A stretch of 49,196 bases of DNA from Ilumatobacteraceae bacterium (GTDB lineage Bacteria > Actinomycetota > Acidimicrobiia > Acidimicrobiales > Ilumatobacteraceae), in NCBI GenBank assembly GCA_025463425.1, contig JAOBWQ010000642.1:1-49196 (forward strand), given 5' to 3'. The position numbers were made by a program, and so were the translations under genes. The notes under the pieces were generated by a model, which had not been told where the DNA came from, did not search any database, and saw nothing but the letters and a program-made list of their open reading frames with translations. This document shows positions 41,355 through 49,196 of this stretch, in pieces; positions within the stretch are counted from its first letter, which is position 1; every line of letters starts with the position of its first letter.

Positions 41355-41786
41355 GTGGGGAGAGCTCGTGTCGCACTGATCGCCATGGCGTTCGGACTCG
41401 TCGGGTGCTCGAGCTCGACCTCGCTCGCCCGGCAGCAGGTCGACTCCGGCGATGATTGCGTGGTCGCGATCGGCACGGCCGGGGCGGCGGTGTGCCCGGG
41501 GTCGGGCGAGCCCTTGGCGACGGTGCTGTCGACGACGACGACAGTGGCGATCGCCGAGTCGTCGCCGGCGGAGCCGCCGCAGCTGGGTCCGCAGTCCGTG
41601 AGCGATTGCGTGGAGTACATCCCGATCGGCGCGTACCTGGGCGACCCGAAGGCGACCGACCTGTGGAACTTCATCGGTCAGGACAGGTCGCGGCTGCAGC
41701 AGGTGTGCACCGGACTGGCGCAGTCCGATCCGGCGACGTTGCTGGCGATGTCGACGGCGCTCGCCACCTACAACGACACCCCGTAG
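41355..41786 (+). CDS. Small lipoprotein, function unknown
   Basis: Protein of 143 residues. The signal peptide VGRARVALIAMAFGLVGC carries a lipobox (LVGC, lipidated C18), so it is probably membrane-anchored outside the cell. The mature part has a Thr-rich stretch (LSTTTTVA) and a C-terminal helical domain with two cysteines (VSDCVEYIP and QQVCTGLAQ) that may pair. No family recognised. Start: GTG 41355, seven bases after a -10-like TACCTT. TTG three codons upstream would lie inside the promoter. It lies 50 bases before another surface protein gene on the same strand. Confidence 0.75.
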   Translation: MGRARVALIAMAFGLVGCSSSTSLARQQVDSGDDCVVAIGTAGAAVCPGSGEPLATVLSTTTTVAIAESSPAEPPQLGPQSVSDCVEYIPIGAYLGDPKATDLWNFIGQDRSRLQQVCTGLAQSDPATLLAMSTALATYNDTP

Positions 41787-41822
41787 TCGGGCGAGCTTCC
41801 GCGGGTCGAGGTCGACGGCGAT

Positions 41823-41828
41823 TACTGT
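41823..41828 (+). promoter_or_regulatory. -10-like hexamer TACTGT, leaderless promoter candidate
   Basis: TACTGT is followed by eight bases and the GTG at 41837. Confidence 0.35.
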
Positions 41829-41836
41829 TCGATTCC

Positions 41837-43342
41837 GTGAGCAACCTCCCGCCTCCCGGGTCCTTCGGCGGCCCGTTCCCACCACAGCAGCCTCAGCCCG
41901 GGTTCCCACAGCCGGGCGCTCCGTTCCCGGCCCCGGGCGTGCCCGTGGCACCGGGCTATCCGACTGCTCCTGGCGGCCCGGGCGGTCCGGCCGGCAACCC
42001 GCCCTGGCACTCGACGATCCCGCAGGGGCTCGGCGTGGAGCCGCCGAAGAAGTCGAACAGCGGCAAGATCCTCGCCGGCATCATCGCCGCAGTCGCGCTG
42101 ATCGGCGTCGGCGTGTACTTCGCGACGAAGTCCGACGACAAGAAGTCGGTCACGGAAGCGACCGAGCTCACGATCGACACCACGGATGCGGCCGACACCA
42201 CCGACGTGCCGGACACCATCGTGCCCGAGACCCAGGCCACCGAGGCGCCCACCACCGAGGCCGCACCGAACACCACGGCCGCGCCGGACACCACCGTTGC
42301 CCAGACGAGCCCACCGATCACGTTGACCGTTCCGACGGTCGTCGCAACCACCGTGCCGACCGCGAGCACCGTGGCACCGCCGCCCAACGCCGTGCAGCTC
42401 GGCAACGGTGTGTACATCCCGCTGCCCGACGGCTGGACCGATTCGGTCTCCGGCAAGGTGCACACACTGGAGGGAGCCGATGGCAGCACGGACAAGGTCG
42501 GCGTGCAGATCGTCACCCGCACCCCCGGCGAATCGCCGGCAGATCCGCTCAACGAGTACATCGGCGGCTTCGTCAACGACTCGTCGGCGATCAGCTTCTC
42601 GCCGTCGTTCCGGTTGAGCGTGCCGAGCCCGACGAAGGCGTTCGAGTACGGCATGTACTACACCGAGTACGACGACACGGCAGACAACGGCGTCGGGTTG
42701 ATCGGCGGGGTGTACCTCTTCCAGCGGGCCGACGGGTTGACGGCGATCTACGACACCTATGGCACCGACAAGACGATGGGTGTGCCGAACACGGAGTTCA
42801 ACTCGTTCGTCAGCAGCTTCGCCAACGCACCACAGATCGACACACCGATCGATCTCCAACCGGCCGACACCTTCCGCCTCACCACGCCGACCCAGACGGT
42901 GACCGTCGGTGCGAACATCGGATTCGCGCTGGCCCCGGGGTTCACCGTCGTGTCGTCCGACGGTGGGGCCGCCAAGGTGACGTCGGGCAAGCTGACCTTC
43001 GCGGTCGACTACCTGCCCGCGCAGGCCAGCATCGACGCTGCGCTGCAGGCCGCGGAGGCCAACCTCGGCGCGGACAACCAGAACCTCGTCTTCAACACGG
43101 TCGACACCTTCGACGACTACAGCGGCAACAAGCACCAGGGTGTCAGCTGGAACGGCAACGCTGCCGACGGATCGCCGACCACCGGGACGATCGACGTGTA
43201 CCTGGACCCGGACAGCACCAACGGGTTGGCCGTCATCCGCTCATGGGCGCCCACCGCCGATGGCAACGAGCCCGACGCCATCCCCGAGGGGTTCATGTAC
43301 CGCAGTGTCGAGGACGAGCTGGCCGCGATCGGCATTCCGTGA
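41837..43342 (+). CDS. Pro/Gly-rich single-pass membrane protein with large extracytoplasmic domain
   Basis: Protein of 501 residues. The N-terminal about 70 residues are a cytoplasmic Pro/Gly-rich tail (GGPFPPQQPQPGFPQPG), then a membrane helix (KILAGIIAAVALIGVGVYFA, about 75-94). A linker of about 90 residues rich in Thr, Asp, Pro and Ala follows. The C-terminal about 310 residues appear to hold two related beta-rich domains: the first from NAVQLGNGVYIPLPDGWTD, the second from TVTVGANIGFALAPGFTVV. No family is recognised; the domains recall the lipoprotein LpqN/LpqT-like folds only loosely. The layout parallels the DUF6777 protein at 13214. GTG start, eight bases after TACTGT. Confidence 0.75.
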   Translation: MSNLPPPGSFGGPFPPQQPQPGFPQPGAPFPAPGVPVAPGYPTAPGGPGGPAGNPPWHSTIPQGLGVEPPKKSNSGKILAGIIAAVALIGVGVYFATKSDDKKSVTEATELTIDTTDAADTTDVPDTIVPETQATEAPTTEAAPNTTAAPDTTVAQTSPPITLTVPTVVATTVPTASTVAPPPNAVQLGNGVYIPLPDGWTDSVSGKVHTLEGADGSTDKVGVQIVTRTPGESPADPLNEYIGGFVNDSSAISFSPSFRLSVPSPTKAFEYGMYYTEYDDTADNGVGLIGGVYLFQRADGLTAIYDTYGTDKTMGVPNTEFNSFVSSFANAPQIDTPIDLQPADTFRLTTPTQTVTVGANIGFALAPGFTVVSSDGGAAKVTSGKLTFAVDYLPAQASIDAALQAAEANLGADNQNLVFNTVDTFDDYSGNKHQGVSWNGNAADGSPTTGTIDVYLDPDSTNGLAVIRSWAPTADGNEPDAIPEGFMYRSVEDELAAIGIP

Positions 43343-43388
43343 GTCGTGCGTGACGGCGTGATCCGGCCGCAGCATCGGCCAGAATCGG

Positions 43389-45392
43389 ATGGTGGCAGCT
43401 GACCAGACTCTCCGCACGGCACTGATCGACATCCTCGGACGATCAGCGATGACCCGGGACGCGATCGTCGAGGAGCTGATCGCGCGAGGTGCGTCGACGG
43501 GCGCGGCTGCGACCGTTCGCAAGACGGTCGATGCTGCCCTTCAATTGGACACGTCGTTCAGCGATGGTGCCGACGGAGTCGTGTACCTGCCCGCGCTGCT
43601 GGAGGGCACGTCGTGGACGGCGTGGATCGACGCGATCGATGCGCGCGACGGGTTCGTGCGCTCGGACCCACATCTGGGTCAGCTGACCTGGTGGCTGATC
43701 GCCGGTGACGTCGACGTGGTCGACGAGTCAGGTCGCCGGATCGGCCCGATCGAGACCGATGGGATCCTGCTCGGCGGCGTGGACACCGATGTGATCCTCA
43801 TGCCCGAAGGCTCGCTCGACGGGCTGACCGACGGCTGGGCCACCGTGAGGGTGACCGGCGGATCCCTGTGCTGGACGCGCTGTGCGGAGCCGCCCGAGCC
43901 GCACGAGCGAATCGTCGCAGCGATCAGCGCCGGCTTCGCACGCAGCGTGGACGAGCGCGAGGACGCCGGGCTCGGGCTCGACGTTCCGTCCGGGCTCCGA
44001 TTCGCGATGGGTGAGTCGGTCGTCCTGGAGGCGCTGATGGTCGATCGAGAGGCGTTCGTCGCGCATCCCGCGGCGCCGCTGCCCGAGCTGTTTCGTGCCG
44101 CAGGCCTCGAGGTGCGCCGGCAGGTGGTGGTCGAAGCAGGGTTCGACTGGGCCGCGTACGATGCCTGGACCCTGGGCAACCGCGTCCGGCTCAACTACGA
44201 CCTCTCCTCGGCCCAGGTCGAGGAGCTGTCGATCGTGGTCGCTGCGCTCGCCGATCACGTGGCCGACGACATCGACGGCCTCGGTGCGGATGCCGACACG
44301 AGACAGTCGCTCGCCCGGCGTGTTGCCGCAGCGCTCGCGGACAGTGACGTGGCATTCGCGTTCTGGGAGACCAGCCTCGACGGCGACACCGAGCTGCCGG
44401 CACTCGTCAGCTTCGCGATGGCGGTTGCTGATGAGGTGCACGACGCAACGGCCCCGGGGCTCGGGTGGTTGCTGGCTCGTGCACTGGATTGGGGCGGAGA
44501 GGCCGTGCTGGCCGATCGGTTGTTGACCGAACTGCTGCCGCACGCGGGAGGTCATGCGTTGGTGCTCGAAGACGCAGCAGGGTTCGCCGCCGATCGTGGC
44601 GACGCCGCGACAGCCTTTCGCCTCCTGAGCGAGGCCGGCGTGGAACCTCCGGCGTTCGACGAAGAGGACGACGAGTTCGACGCGGACCCTGATCCTGCGC
44701 AGATGCTGCTGCTGGAGATCGCGCCGTGGGCCACCGGCCGTCCACGTGAGACGGCACGCCGCAACGACCCCTGCCCATGTGGCTCGGGTCGCAAGTACAA
44801 GGCCTGTCACCTCGGCCGCGAGGGCTTCCCGCTCGCCGAGCGCGCGCTGTGGCTGTACGACAAGGCCAAGCGGTTCATGCGCGCCCGAGGAGCGGACACC
44901 GCGATGGCCCTGGCCGAACTGCTGGCCGACGATGACGATCGGCTGTACGACGAACTCCTCGAGTCCGAGCTGGTGGCCGATCTCGTGCTGCACGAAGGTG
45001 ACTGGTTCGACGAGTTCCTCGACAGTCGCAGCGAGCTGCTTCCCGACGACGAGGCGATCCTCGCTGCGCAGTGGCTCTTGGCGGAGCGCAGCGTGTTCGA
45101 GGTCGTCGGCATCGGCAAGGAGCAGATCGAGCTGCGCGACATCGGCAGCGGCGAACGGCTCACCGTCGTCAACGTGACACCGAACCACCAGACGCGGATC
45201 GGAGGGACGGTGGTCGGGCGGCCGCTGCCCGTCGGCGACGCCTACCGCGCCCTGGGTGGCATCGTCCCGATCTCGCCGACGTGGATCACGCCGTTCCTCG
45301 ACGCGATCGCCTCGGACGACCCCGAGGAGCTCGTCGGCACCTACGCCGCGCTCTTCCGACCGCTGGGATCATCGACCGCCGACGGCGGGTGA
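43389..45392 (+). CDS. SEC-C motif protein, function unknown
   Basis: Protein of 667 residues. A SEC-C zinc-binding motif (DPCPCGSGRKYKACH: C462, C464, C473, H474) sits two-thirds along; in SecA and other proteins it binds zinc and contacts partner proteins. The N-terminal about 60 residues (RSAMTRDAIVEELIARGASTG) look like a winged-helix segment, as in HARE-HTH-type domains. The middle is helical with an acidic stretch (DEEDDEFDADPD) just before the zinc motif. No catalytic domain is recognised. Start ATG 43389 is uncertain; GTG one codon later is possible. It converges with the DUF427 gene with a 3-base gap. Confidence 0.8.
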   Translation: MVAADQTLRTALIDILGRSAMTRDAIVEELIARGASTGAAATVRKTVDAALQLDTSFSDGADGVVYLPALLEGTSWTAWIDAIDARDGFVRSDPHLGQLTWWLIAGDVDVVDESGRRIGPIETDGILLGGVDTDVILMPEGSLDGLTDGWATVRVTGGSLCWTRCAEPPEPHERIVAAISAGFARSVDEREDAGLGLDVPSGLRFAMGESVVLEALMVDREAFVAHPAAPLPELFRAAGLEVRRQVVVEAGFDWAAYDAWTLGNRVRLNYDLSSAQVEELSIVVAALADHVADDIDGLGADADTRQSLARRVAAALADSDVAFAFWETSLDGDTELPALVSFAMAVADEVHDATAPGLGWLLARALDWGGEAVLADRLLTELLPHAGGHALVLEDAAGFAADRGDAATAFRLLSEAGVEPPAFDEEDDEFDADPDPAQMLLLEIAPWATGRPRETARRNDPCPCGSGRKYKACHLGREGFPLAERALWLYDKAKRFMRARGADTAMALAELLADDDDRLYDELLESELVADLVLHEGDWFDEFLDSRSELLPDDEAILAAQWLLAERSVFEVVGIGKEQIELRDIGSGERLTVVNVTPNHQTRIGGTVVGRPLPVGDAYRALGGIVPISPTWITPFLDAIASDDPEELVGTYAALFRPLGSSTADGG

Positions 45393-45395
45393 GCC

Positions 45396-46193
45396 TCAGG
45401 ACCAGGGCGTGGTCGGCTTGGGTTGCGTGACGCCGTCGACGATGACGTCGTCGATGCGCTCGTCGAAGAAGCACAGCAGGCCTTTGATCGTCGGCGACTG
45501 CGGGACGGGTTCGGCGTAGCTCCACACCGCATCGGAGATGGTGCGATCGCCGACGGTGAGTGACCAGTAGCTGGCGGTGCCCTTGTACGGGCAGACGCTC
45601 GCGGTCTCGTTGGCCGTCAACAGATCGGTGCGCACGTCCTCGCGGGGGATGTAGTAGCGGGTCGGGAGGCCGGTCTCGAAGAGCAGCACCGGGCGAGTGG
45701 TGTCGGCGACCACCTCACTGTTGACGACGATCTGCACATGACGCGAGCTCCGCAGTGCGTCGACCCGGTGATATGGATCGCGGGCGTGCTTGAAGACCTC
45801 TTCGTCCTCCTCGAACCAGTGGTCGACGCGGTCCCAGTAGAACGAGACCAGACCGGCCAGCTCGGGCAGCTGCTCGAGCGGCTCGGGGTAGTACCAGACG
45901 GCGTTCTCGACGAGGCGGTCGCCCACCTCGACGTGGAAGTAGGACGCTGTTCCCTTGCGCGGGCAGAACGTGTGCAGGTCGCTGTCGACGAGGAGCTCGG
46001 CGCGCAGAGAGGTTCGCGGGAAGTAGTACGCAGGCAGGTGATCGCGCTCGAACAGCACGAACGCGTCGATCGTGTCGACGATGGCCTCACCGTTGATCAC
46101 GGCCCGGATCCGTCGCGCAGTGGGCTCGATGCGGACGTCGGGGAGGAGGTCCTTCGCGAATTGGATCGCAGTCGGCACGGGGATGGTCACCAT
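45396..46193 (-). CDS. Tandem DUF427 protein
   Basis: Protein of 265 residues with two DUF427 beta-barrel domains. The first (about 30-125) has FERDHLPAYYFPR, LHTFCPRKGTASYFHV and NAVWYYPEP. The second (about 155-245) has FETGLPTRYYIPR, ASVCPYKGTASYWSL and DAVWSYAEP. The CP(R/Y)KGTASY signature occurs once per domain. The family's biochemical role is unknown. ATG overlaps the preceding stop by seven bases (ATGGTGA), so translation is coupled to the MEDS-STAS gene. Confidence 0.88.
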   Translation of the reverse strand: MVTIPVPTAIQFAKDLLPDVRIEPTARRIRAVINGEAIVDTIDAFVLFERDHLPAYYFPRTSLRAELLVDSDLHTFCPRKGTASYFHVEVGDRLVENAVWYYPEPLEQLPELAGLVSFYWDRVDHWFEEDEEVFKHARDPYHRVDALRSSRHVQIVVNSEVVADTTRPVLLFETGLPTRYYIPREDVRTDLLTANETASVCPYKGTASYWSLTVGDRTISDAVWSYAEPVPQSPTIKGLLCFFDERIDDVIVDGVTQPKPTTPWS

Positions 46194-47035
46194 TCGACGA
46201 TCCGAACGCACTCGAGTTGCAGCATCTCGACGAGCTCGGCTGCGGTGTTGTTGTTGCGCACCTGCAACACCGCGACGGAGTTGAACGTGCGCGCTCGATC
46301 GTTGATGGCCTGCAACATGCGGTGGTCGAGGAAGGTGACACCCACCGCGTCGATGACCCACGAGTCGGCAAACGGTGGGCGGACGACCCGATCGAGCGAC
46401 CGTCGGAACAGGTCGATGCCGTGGGTGTCGATGTCCCCCGCGATCGCGAGGTCGGCGTGAGCGTCGGGCGCGAACATGCGGAAGGGCACGGAGATGTCGT
46501 TGGACAGCGGATGGGTCGCGGCCAGCTCCAGCGAGTCGGCATGGTCCACCACCCGTGTGTCGTACCCGCACATCGCCGTGAAGCCGTGCCCTTCGGCCAT
46601 GAACCTGTCGACGAGGTGCTCGCGGCGCACGAACGCATCGCGACGCTGGGGGTCGGTGATGATCAGGGTGCAATCGCCCACAGCGCGCAGCCCGGTGAAA
46701 CCATCAGCGACCGCCACGGCCGTGGCATCGGCGCAATCCTGGGCCAGCGACTCGGGGTCGTCGGGCGAGTCGATGGAGAACGAGTCCGACATCGGTGCAA
46801 CGACCAGCGCACCGAGGCGGATGAGGCCGTCGAGATCGCCCAGCCGGCGGAGATCGTGGTACATCTCCTCCACCGTGCCGAGGCCGCGGTACATGATCCG
46901 CTGTCCAGCGACCAGGCCTTCGGCGAGGAACTCTGCGGCGCGCTCGCCGAACTCGGACGCGTCGGAGTAGCCCCAGCACAGATGGTCGTCGATCTCGCGA
47001 CCGCCGACCGTGTGGACCGTTCCGCACGCCCTCAT
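46187..47035 (-). CDS. MEDS-STAS sensory protein
   Basis: Protein of 282 residues. The N-terminal about 175 residues form a MEDS domain (DcmR-like sensory domain): DHLCWGYSDASEFGERAAEFLAEG split over helix 1, GQRIMYRG and FTGLRAVGDCTLI. The C-terminal about 85 residues are STAS-like (ADLAIAGDIDTHGIDLFRR, SWVIDAVGVTFLDHRML). The residue that is phosphorylated (Ser) in anti-sigma-factor antagonists is not in place (FLDHRML), so signalling by phosphorylation is doubtful. In actinobacteria MEDS proteins are often next to anti-sigma kinases; none is here. ATG 47035; the stop overlaps the DUF427 start. Confidence 0.82.
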   Translation of the reverse strand: MRACGTVHTVGGREIDDHLCWGYSDASEFGERAAEFLAEGLVAGQRIMYRGLGTVEEMYHDLRRLGDLDGLIRLGALVVAPMSDSFSIDSPDDPESLAQDCADATAVAVADGFTGLRAVGDCTLIITDPQRRDAFVRREHLVDRFMAEGHGFTAMCGYDTRVVDHADSLELAATHPLSNDISVPFRMFAPDAHADLAIAGDIDTHGIDLFRRSLDRVVRPPFADSWVIDAVGVTFLDHRMLQAINDRARTFNSVAVLQVRNNNTAAELVEMLQLECVRIVEW

Positions 47036-47149
47036 GACCGCGTGGACCGTACCCTTGGTGAACTGATGTGACAAGGCACGCGCAGCGAGAACTTCGTCGC
47101 GATCGTTGGTTTTGTCCGATTCATCCGAGGCACGAGGAGGCACGGCGAA

Positions 47150-47848
47150 GTGACGGACCGGTTGCGGTACGAATTGGACGGGGCGGTGGCGCGGATCACG
47201 CTCGACGACGGCAAGGCGAACGCATTGTCGCCGGCGATGCTGGCGGAGATCGATGGTGCGGTCGATCGCGCCATCGCCGACGACGCGATGATCGTGCTGC
47301 GCGGTCGAGACGGTCTGTTCTCGGCCGGCTTCGACCTGAAGGTGATCCGCGGCGGGGGGCTGGAGATGGTCGACATGTTGCGGGCCGGTTTCGAGCTGGC
47401 CGAGCGGCTGCTGTCGTTCCCGAAGCCCGTGGTCATCGTCTCGACCGGCCACGCCCTCGCGATGGGTTCGTTCCTCCTGCTGTCCGGCGACTACCGCGTC
47501 GGGATCACCGGTCCGTACAAGTACGCGGCGAACGAAGTGGCGATCGGGTTGACGATGCCGCGGGCGGCCGTCGAGATGCTCCATCAGCGGCTGACCCCGG
47601 CAGCGTTCAATCGTGCCTGCATCCTGGCGGAGACGTTCACTCCCGACGGCGCCGTGACGGCCGGGTTCCTGGACCGCGCGGTTGCCGCTGAGGAGCTGGA
47701 CGAAGCAGTCGATGCACTCGTCGCGACGCTGGGGGTGCTGGACATGCGCGCCCATGCCGCGACCAAGCTGCGTGCCCGCGAGCCATCGCTGACGAGGCTG
47801 CGCGCCGGCATCGAAGCCGACGATGCGGACCTGCGCCGGTTCCTCTGA
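47150..47848 (+). CDS. Enoyl-CoA hydratase/isomerase family protein (crotonase)
   Basis: Protein of 232 residues, slightly shorter than the usual 250-260. The oxyanion-hole segments are GLFSAGFDLKVI and GHALAMGSFLLLSGDYRVG. Positions of the two catalytic Glu of classical enoyl-CoA hydratase are not both acidic (in the segment NEVAIGLTMPRA one Glu is present), so another crotonase-type reaction is possible. C-terminal helices (KLRAREPSLTRL) are typical. GTG start, with GGAGG at 47139-47143 about six bases upstream. It is divergent from the MEDS-STAS gene with a 114-base gap. Confidence 0.9.
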   Translation: MTDRLRYELDGAVARITLDDGKANALSPAMLAEIDGAVDRAIADDAMIVLRGRDGLFSAGFDLKVIRGGGLEMVDMLRAGFELAERLLSFPKPVVIVSTGHALAMGSFLLLSGDYRVGITGPYKYAANEVAIGLTMPRAAVEMLHQRLTPAAFNRACILAETFTPDGAVTAGFLDRAVAAEELDEAVDALVATLGVLDMRAHAATKLRAREPSLTRLRAGIEADDADLRRFL

Positions 47849-47895
47849 ACAGGCCCGGTACGCTGCCGTCAGCCACGACGATCGGGAGTTGCACC

Positions 47896-48135
47896 ATGGA
47901 CGACAAGCAGATCCTCAGCGACATCGAGGCACTCGTGCACGAAGAGCGCGAGCTCGAATCGAAGGCGATCGCGGACTCGTCGCCGGCTCACGCCGCGCGG
48001 ATCCGTGAGATCGAGGTCGCCCTCGACCGGTGTTGGGACCTGCTCCGCCAGCGCCGGGCGCGCAAGTCGGCCGGTCTCGATCCAGACGGGGCGGCCCTTC
48101 GCCCGGCGAACGTCGTGGAGGGCTACCAGCAGTAG
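47896..48135 (+). CDS. DUF2630 small protein
   Basis: Protein of 79 residues, the family's usual size. It is mostly a charged helix hairpin (ALVHEERELESKAIADS, then ARIREIEVALDRCWDLLRQ) and ends in the conserved ANVVEGYQQ. The function is unknown. GGGAG precedes the ATG by seven bases, and a TACGCT -10 candidate lies about 30 bases upstream, so this mRNA has a leader, unlike many neighbours. Confidence 0.9.
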   Translation: MDDKQILSDIEALVHEERELESKAIADSSPAHAARIREIEVALDRCWDLLRQRRARKSAGLDPDGAALRPANVVEGYQQ

Positions 48136-48163
48136 TCGTCGCGCACTGCCGGTTGCCGCCTCG

Positions 48164-49012
48164 ATGTCGATCACCCTGCGCGCCGTCGCGCCGACGGAAG
48201 TCGACGACGCGATCCCGAAGATGGACGCGGTGATGCGGCGTGCGTACAAGGCTCCCTCGTTCCGCGCCCAGATCGGTTGGTACGCGGCCGTGCAGCCGGA
48301 CGGTCTGGTGGTGGCCGAGGACGCCGGCGAGATCGTCGGCACCGGCTGCGGCATCGCCTATCCGGATGGCGGCTTCGGCTGGATCGGGCTGATCGGCACC
48401 GAGCCGACTCACGAACGGCGGGGCATCGGCGCGTTGTTGACCGAGCGGGTGGCCGAGGTCCTGGCCGGGCACGGCTGTGATGCTGCGCTGGACGCGTCGG
48501 CTGCCGGTGGGCCGTTGTACGAGCGGATCGGCTTCACCGATCACGGCCCGACGCGCGTCGTCGCCGTGCCCCGGCGCGGCACACCACATCCCCGGGTCCT
48601 ACCCGTCGGTCCCGACGACTTGGCCGCGTTCTCCGCCTACGACGCCGGGGTGTTCGGCGCCGATCGCTCGGCGCTGCTGGCGCTGCTGGTGGCCCAGTAT
48701 CCGGGCCGATCCGGCCTCGTACGCGGCACGGACGGGGCGGTCGTCGGCATCGTGCTCGCCCAGCACGTGACGGTCGGTCCACTCGCCGCCGACGACGCCG
48801 ACACCCTGGCCGAGCTCGTCGCTTTCGCCGGCGCGCTGCCCTGGAACGACGATGCCCGGATCTGCGTGCCGCCGGAGAGCGGACACCTCGACGCTCTGCT
48901 CGCGTTGGGCTGCGTGCCCGGCCGGGACCTGCGCCACATGCGCCGTGGCGTCCCGCTGTTGCCCGGCCGCACCGCCGCCTACGCCGGCCGGATCAGCCTC
49001 GGCATCGGCTGA
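48164..49012 (+). CDS. GNAT-family N-acetyltransferase
   Basis: Protein of 282 residues. The N-terminal GNAT domain (about 1-135) binds acetyl-CoA through THERRGIGALLTERVAEVL, with the preceding strand FGWIGLIGTEP. The C-terminal about 130 residues (YDAGVFGADRSALLALLVAQ, GSGLVRG-like stretch, RICVPPESGHLDALLALG) form the Acetyltransf_18-type domain found in double-domain GNAT enzymes. The acceptor substrate is unknown. ATG 48164 is in frame with no visible ribosome site; it lies 28 bases after DUF2630. A hairpin follows three bases after the stop. Confidence 0.88.
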   Translation: MSITLRAVAPTEVDDAIPKMDAVMRRAYKAPSFRAQIGWYAAVQPDGLVVAEDAGEIVGTGCGIAYPDGGFGWIGLIGTEPTHERRGIGALLTERVAEVLAGHGCDAALDASAAGGPLYERIGFTDHGPTRVVAVPRRGTPHPRVLPVGPDDLAAFSAYDAGVFGADRSALLALLVAQYPGRSGLVRGTDGAVVGIVLAQHVTVGPLAADDADTLAELVAFAGALPWNDDARICVPPESGHLDALLALGCVPGRDLRHMRRGVPLLPGRTAAYAGRISLGIG

Positions 49013-49014
49013 CT

Positions 49015-49035
49015 CATTGCGCCTTCGCCGCAATG
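49015..49035. terminator. Hairpin between convergent genes, possible terminator
   Basis: CATTGCG and CGCAATG form a perfect 7-bp stem with a 7-base loop, three bases after the GNAT stop. No T-run follows, as is common in high-GC actinobacteria. Confidence 0.4.
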
Positions 49036-49082
49036 AACCCCAGCGATGGGCCGAAGGCCGTCAGAGGCTCCGCCGGAGTGGG

Positions 49083-49196
49083 CTACGTGCGGGTCGCGAC
49101 GATGATGACGGCGTCGAGGACGTACAACGGGTGATGGCGGTCCCCGCCGGAGAGGTACGGGGCGCGGGTGATCGCTTCGATGTGGAGGCCGTGGTG
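49083..49196 (-). CDS. C-terminal end of a gene truncated by the window edge
   Basis: The last 37 residues and a TAG stop are open on the minus strand up to the window edge. They read HHGLHIEAITRAPYLS and PLYVLDAVIIVATRT. The final strand (VLDAVIIVATR) resembles the end of class I SAM-dependent methyltransferases, but so short a piece gives no firm family. Its codon pattern is that of a real gene, and it converges with the GNAT gene. Confidence 0.5.
   Translation of the reverse strand, partial: HHGLHIEAITRAPYLSGGDRHHPLYVLDAVIIVATRT

Noticed and set aside
1-49196. Mobile element, prophage or genomic island
   Set aside because: No transposase, integrase, phage gene, tRNA target or terminal repeat was seen, and base composition looks uniform throughout.

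Overview
The window is high-GC DNA packed with genes and coding on both strands. GTG starts are frequent, ATGA/GTGA overlaps join neighbouring genes, and a -10-like hexamer sits only 6-8 bases before the start codon in about eleven genes (leaderless transcription). Together with a CYP125-like P450, ECF42-type sigma factor, DUF6777, DUF2630 and the many two-component and TetR genes, this points to a chromosomal segment of an actinobacterium, probably of the Acidimicrobiia (inference, no rRNA or marker gene present). I found no tRNA, rRNA, CRISPR, insertion sequence, phage gene or integrase. No gap between genes exceeds about 160 bases, and most long open frames on the opposite strand are GC-driven shadows.

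Layout. 1-5012: end-truncated ECF42-type sigma factor, a membrane GGDEF-EAL protein, a DGPF/YCII protein and a membrane protein with an LGFP-like tail. 5080-9065: CYP125-like P450, a PUA/Mrr-N-like zinc-ribbon protein followed by an AlaX editing protein, then a membrane PH-like protein and a methyltransferase that overlap. 9132-18187: a six-gene run led by a MalT/SARP hybrid regulator, followed by a small protein, a secreted membrane protein, a DUF6777/discoidin-like protein, a secreted zinc metalloprotease and a cupin. Three of its junctions overlap by four bases. 18202-29504: a signalling and export island with two FtsX-type permeases, one ATPase, a large histidine kinase, two response regulators, and a response-regulator-cyclase overlapping a cyclic-nucleotide-binding protein. 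29634-35500: a cupredoxin-like lipoprotein, a TetR-TauD pair, a TetR/MFS divergon with a perfect palindrome, and an aldo-keto reductase. 35512-41323: PASTA coiled-coil protein, NERD protein, and a histidine kinase/response regulator pair divergent from an ABC-2 exporter. 41355-49196: two Thr-rich surface proteins, a SEC-C protein, DUF427 and MEDS-STAS proteins, enoyl-CoA hydratase, DUF2630, a GNAT enzyme and the tail of one more gene.

How the parts may work together. The 9.1-18.2 kb run looks like one regulated transcript for a cell-surface system. The 18.2-29.5 kb island couples two-component signalling, a predicted cyclic-nucleotide circuit and an FtsX exporter whose two paralogous permeases are encoded apart. 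The 30.5 and 32.8 kb regulators sit beside operator-like palindromes over their own promoters. These functional links are inferred from gene order and motifs only.
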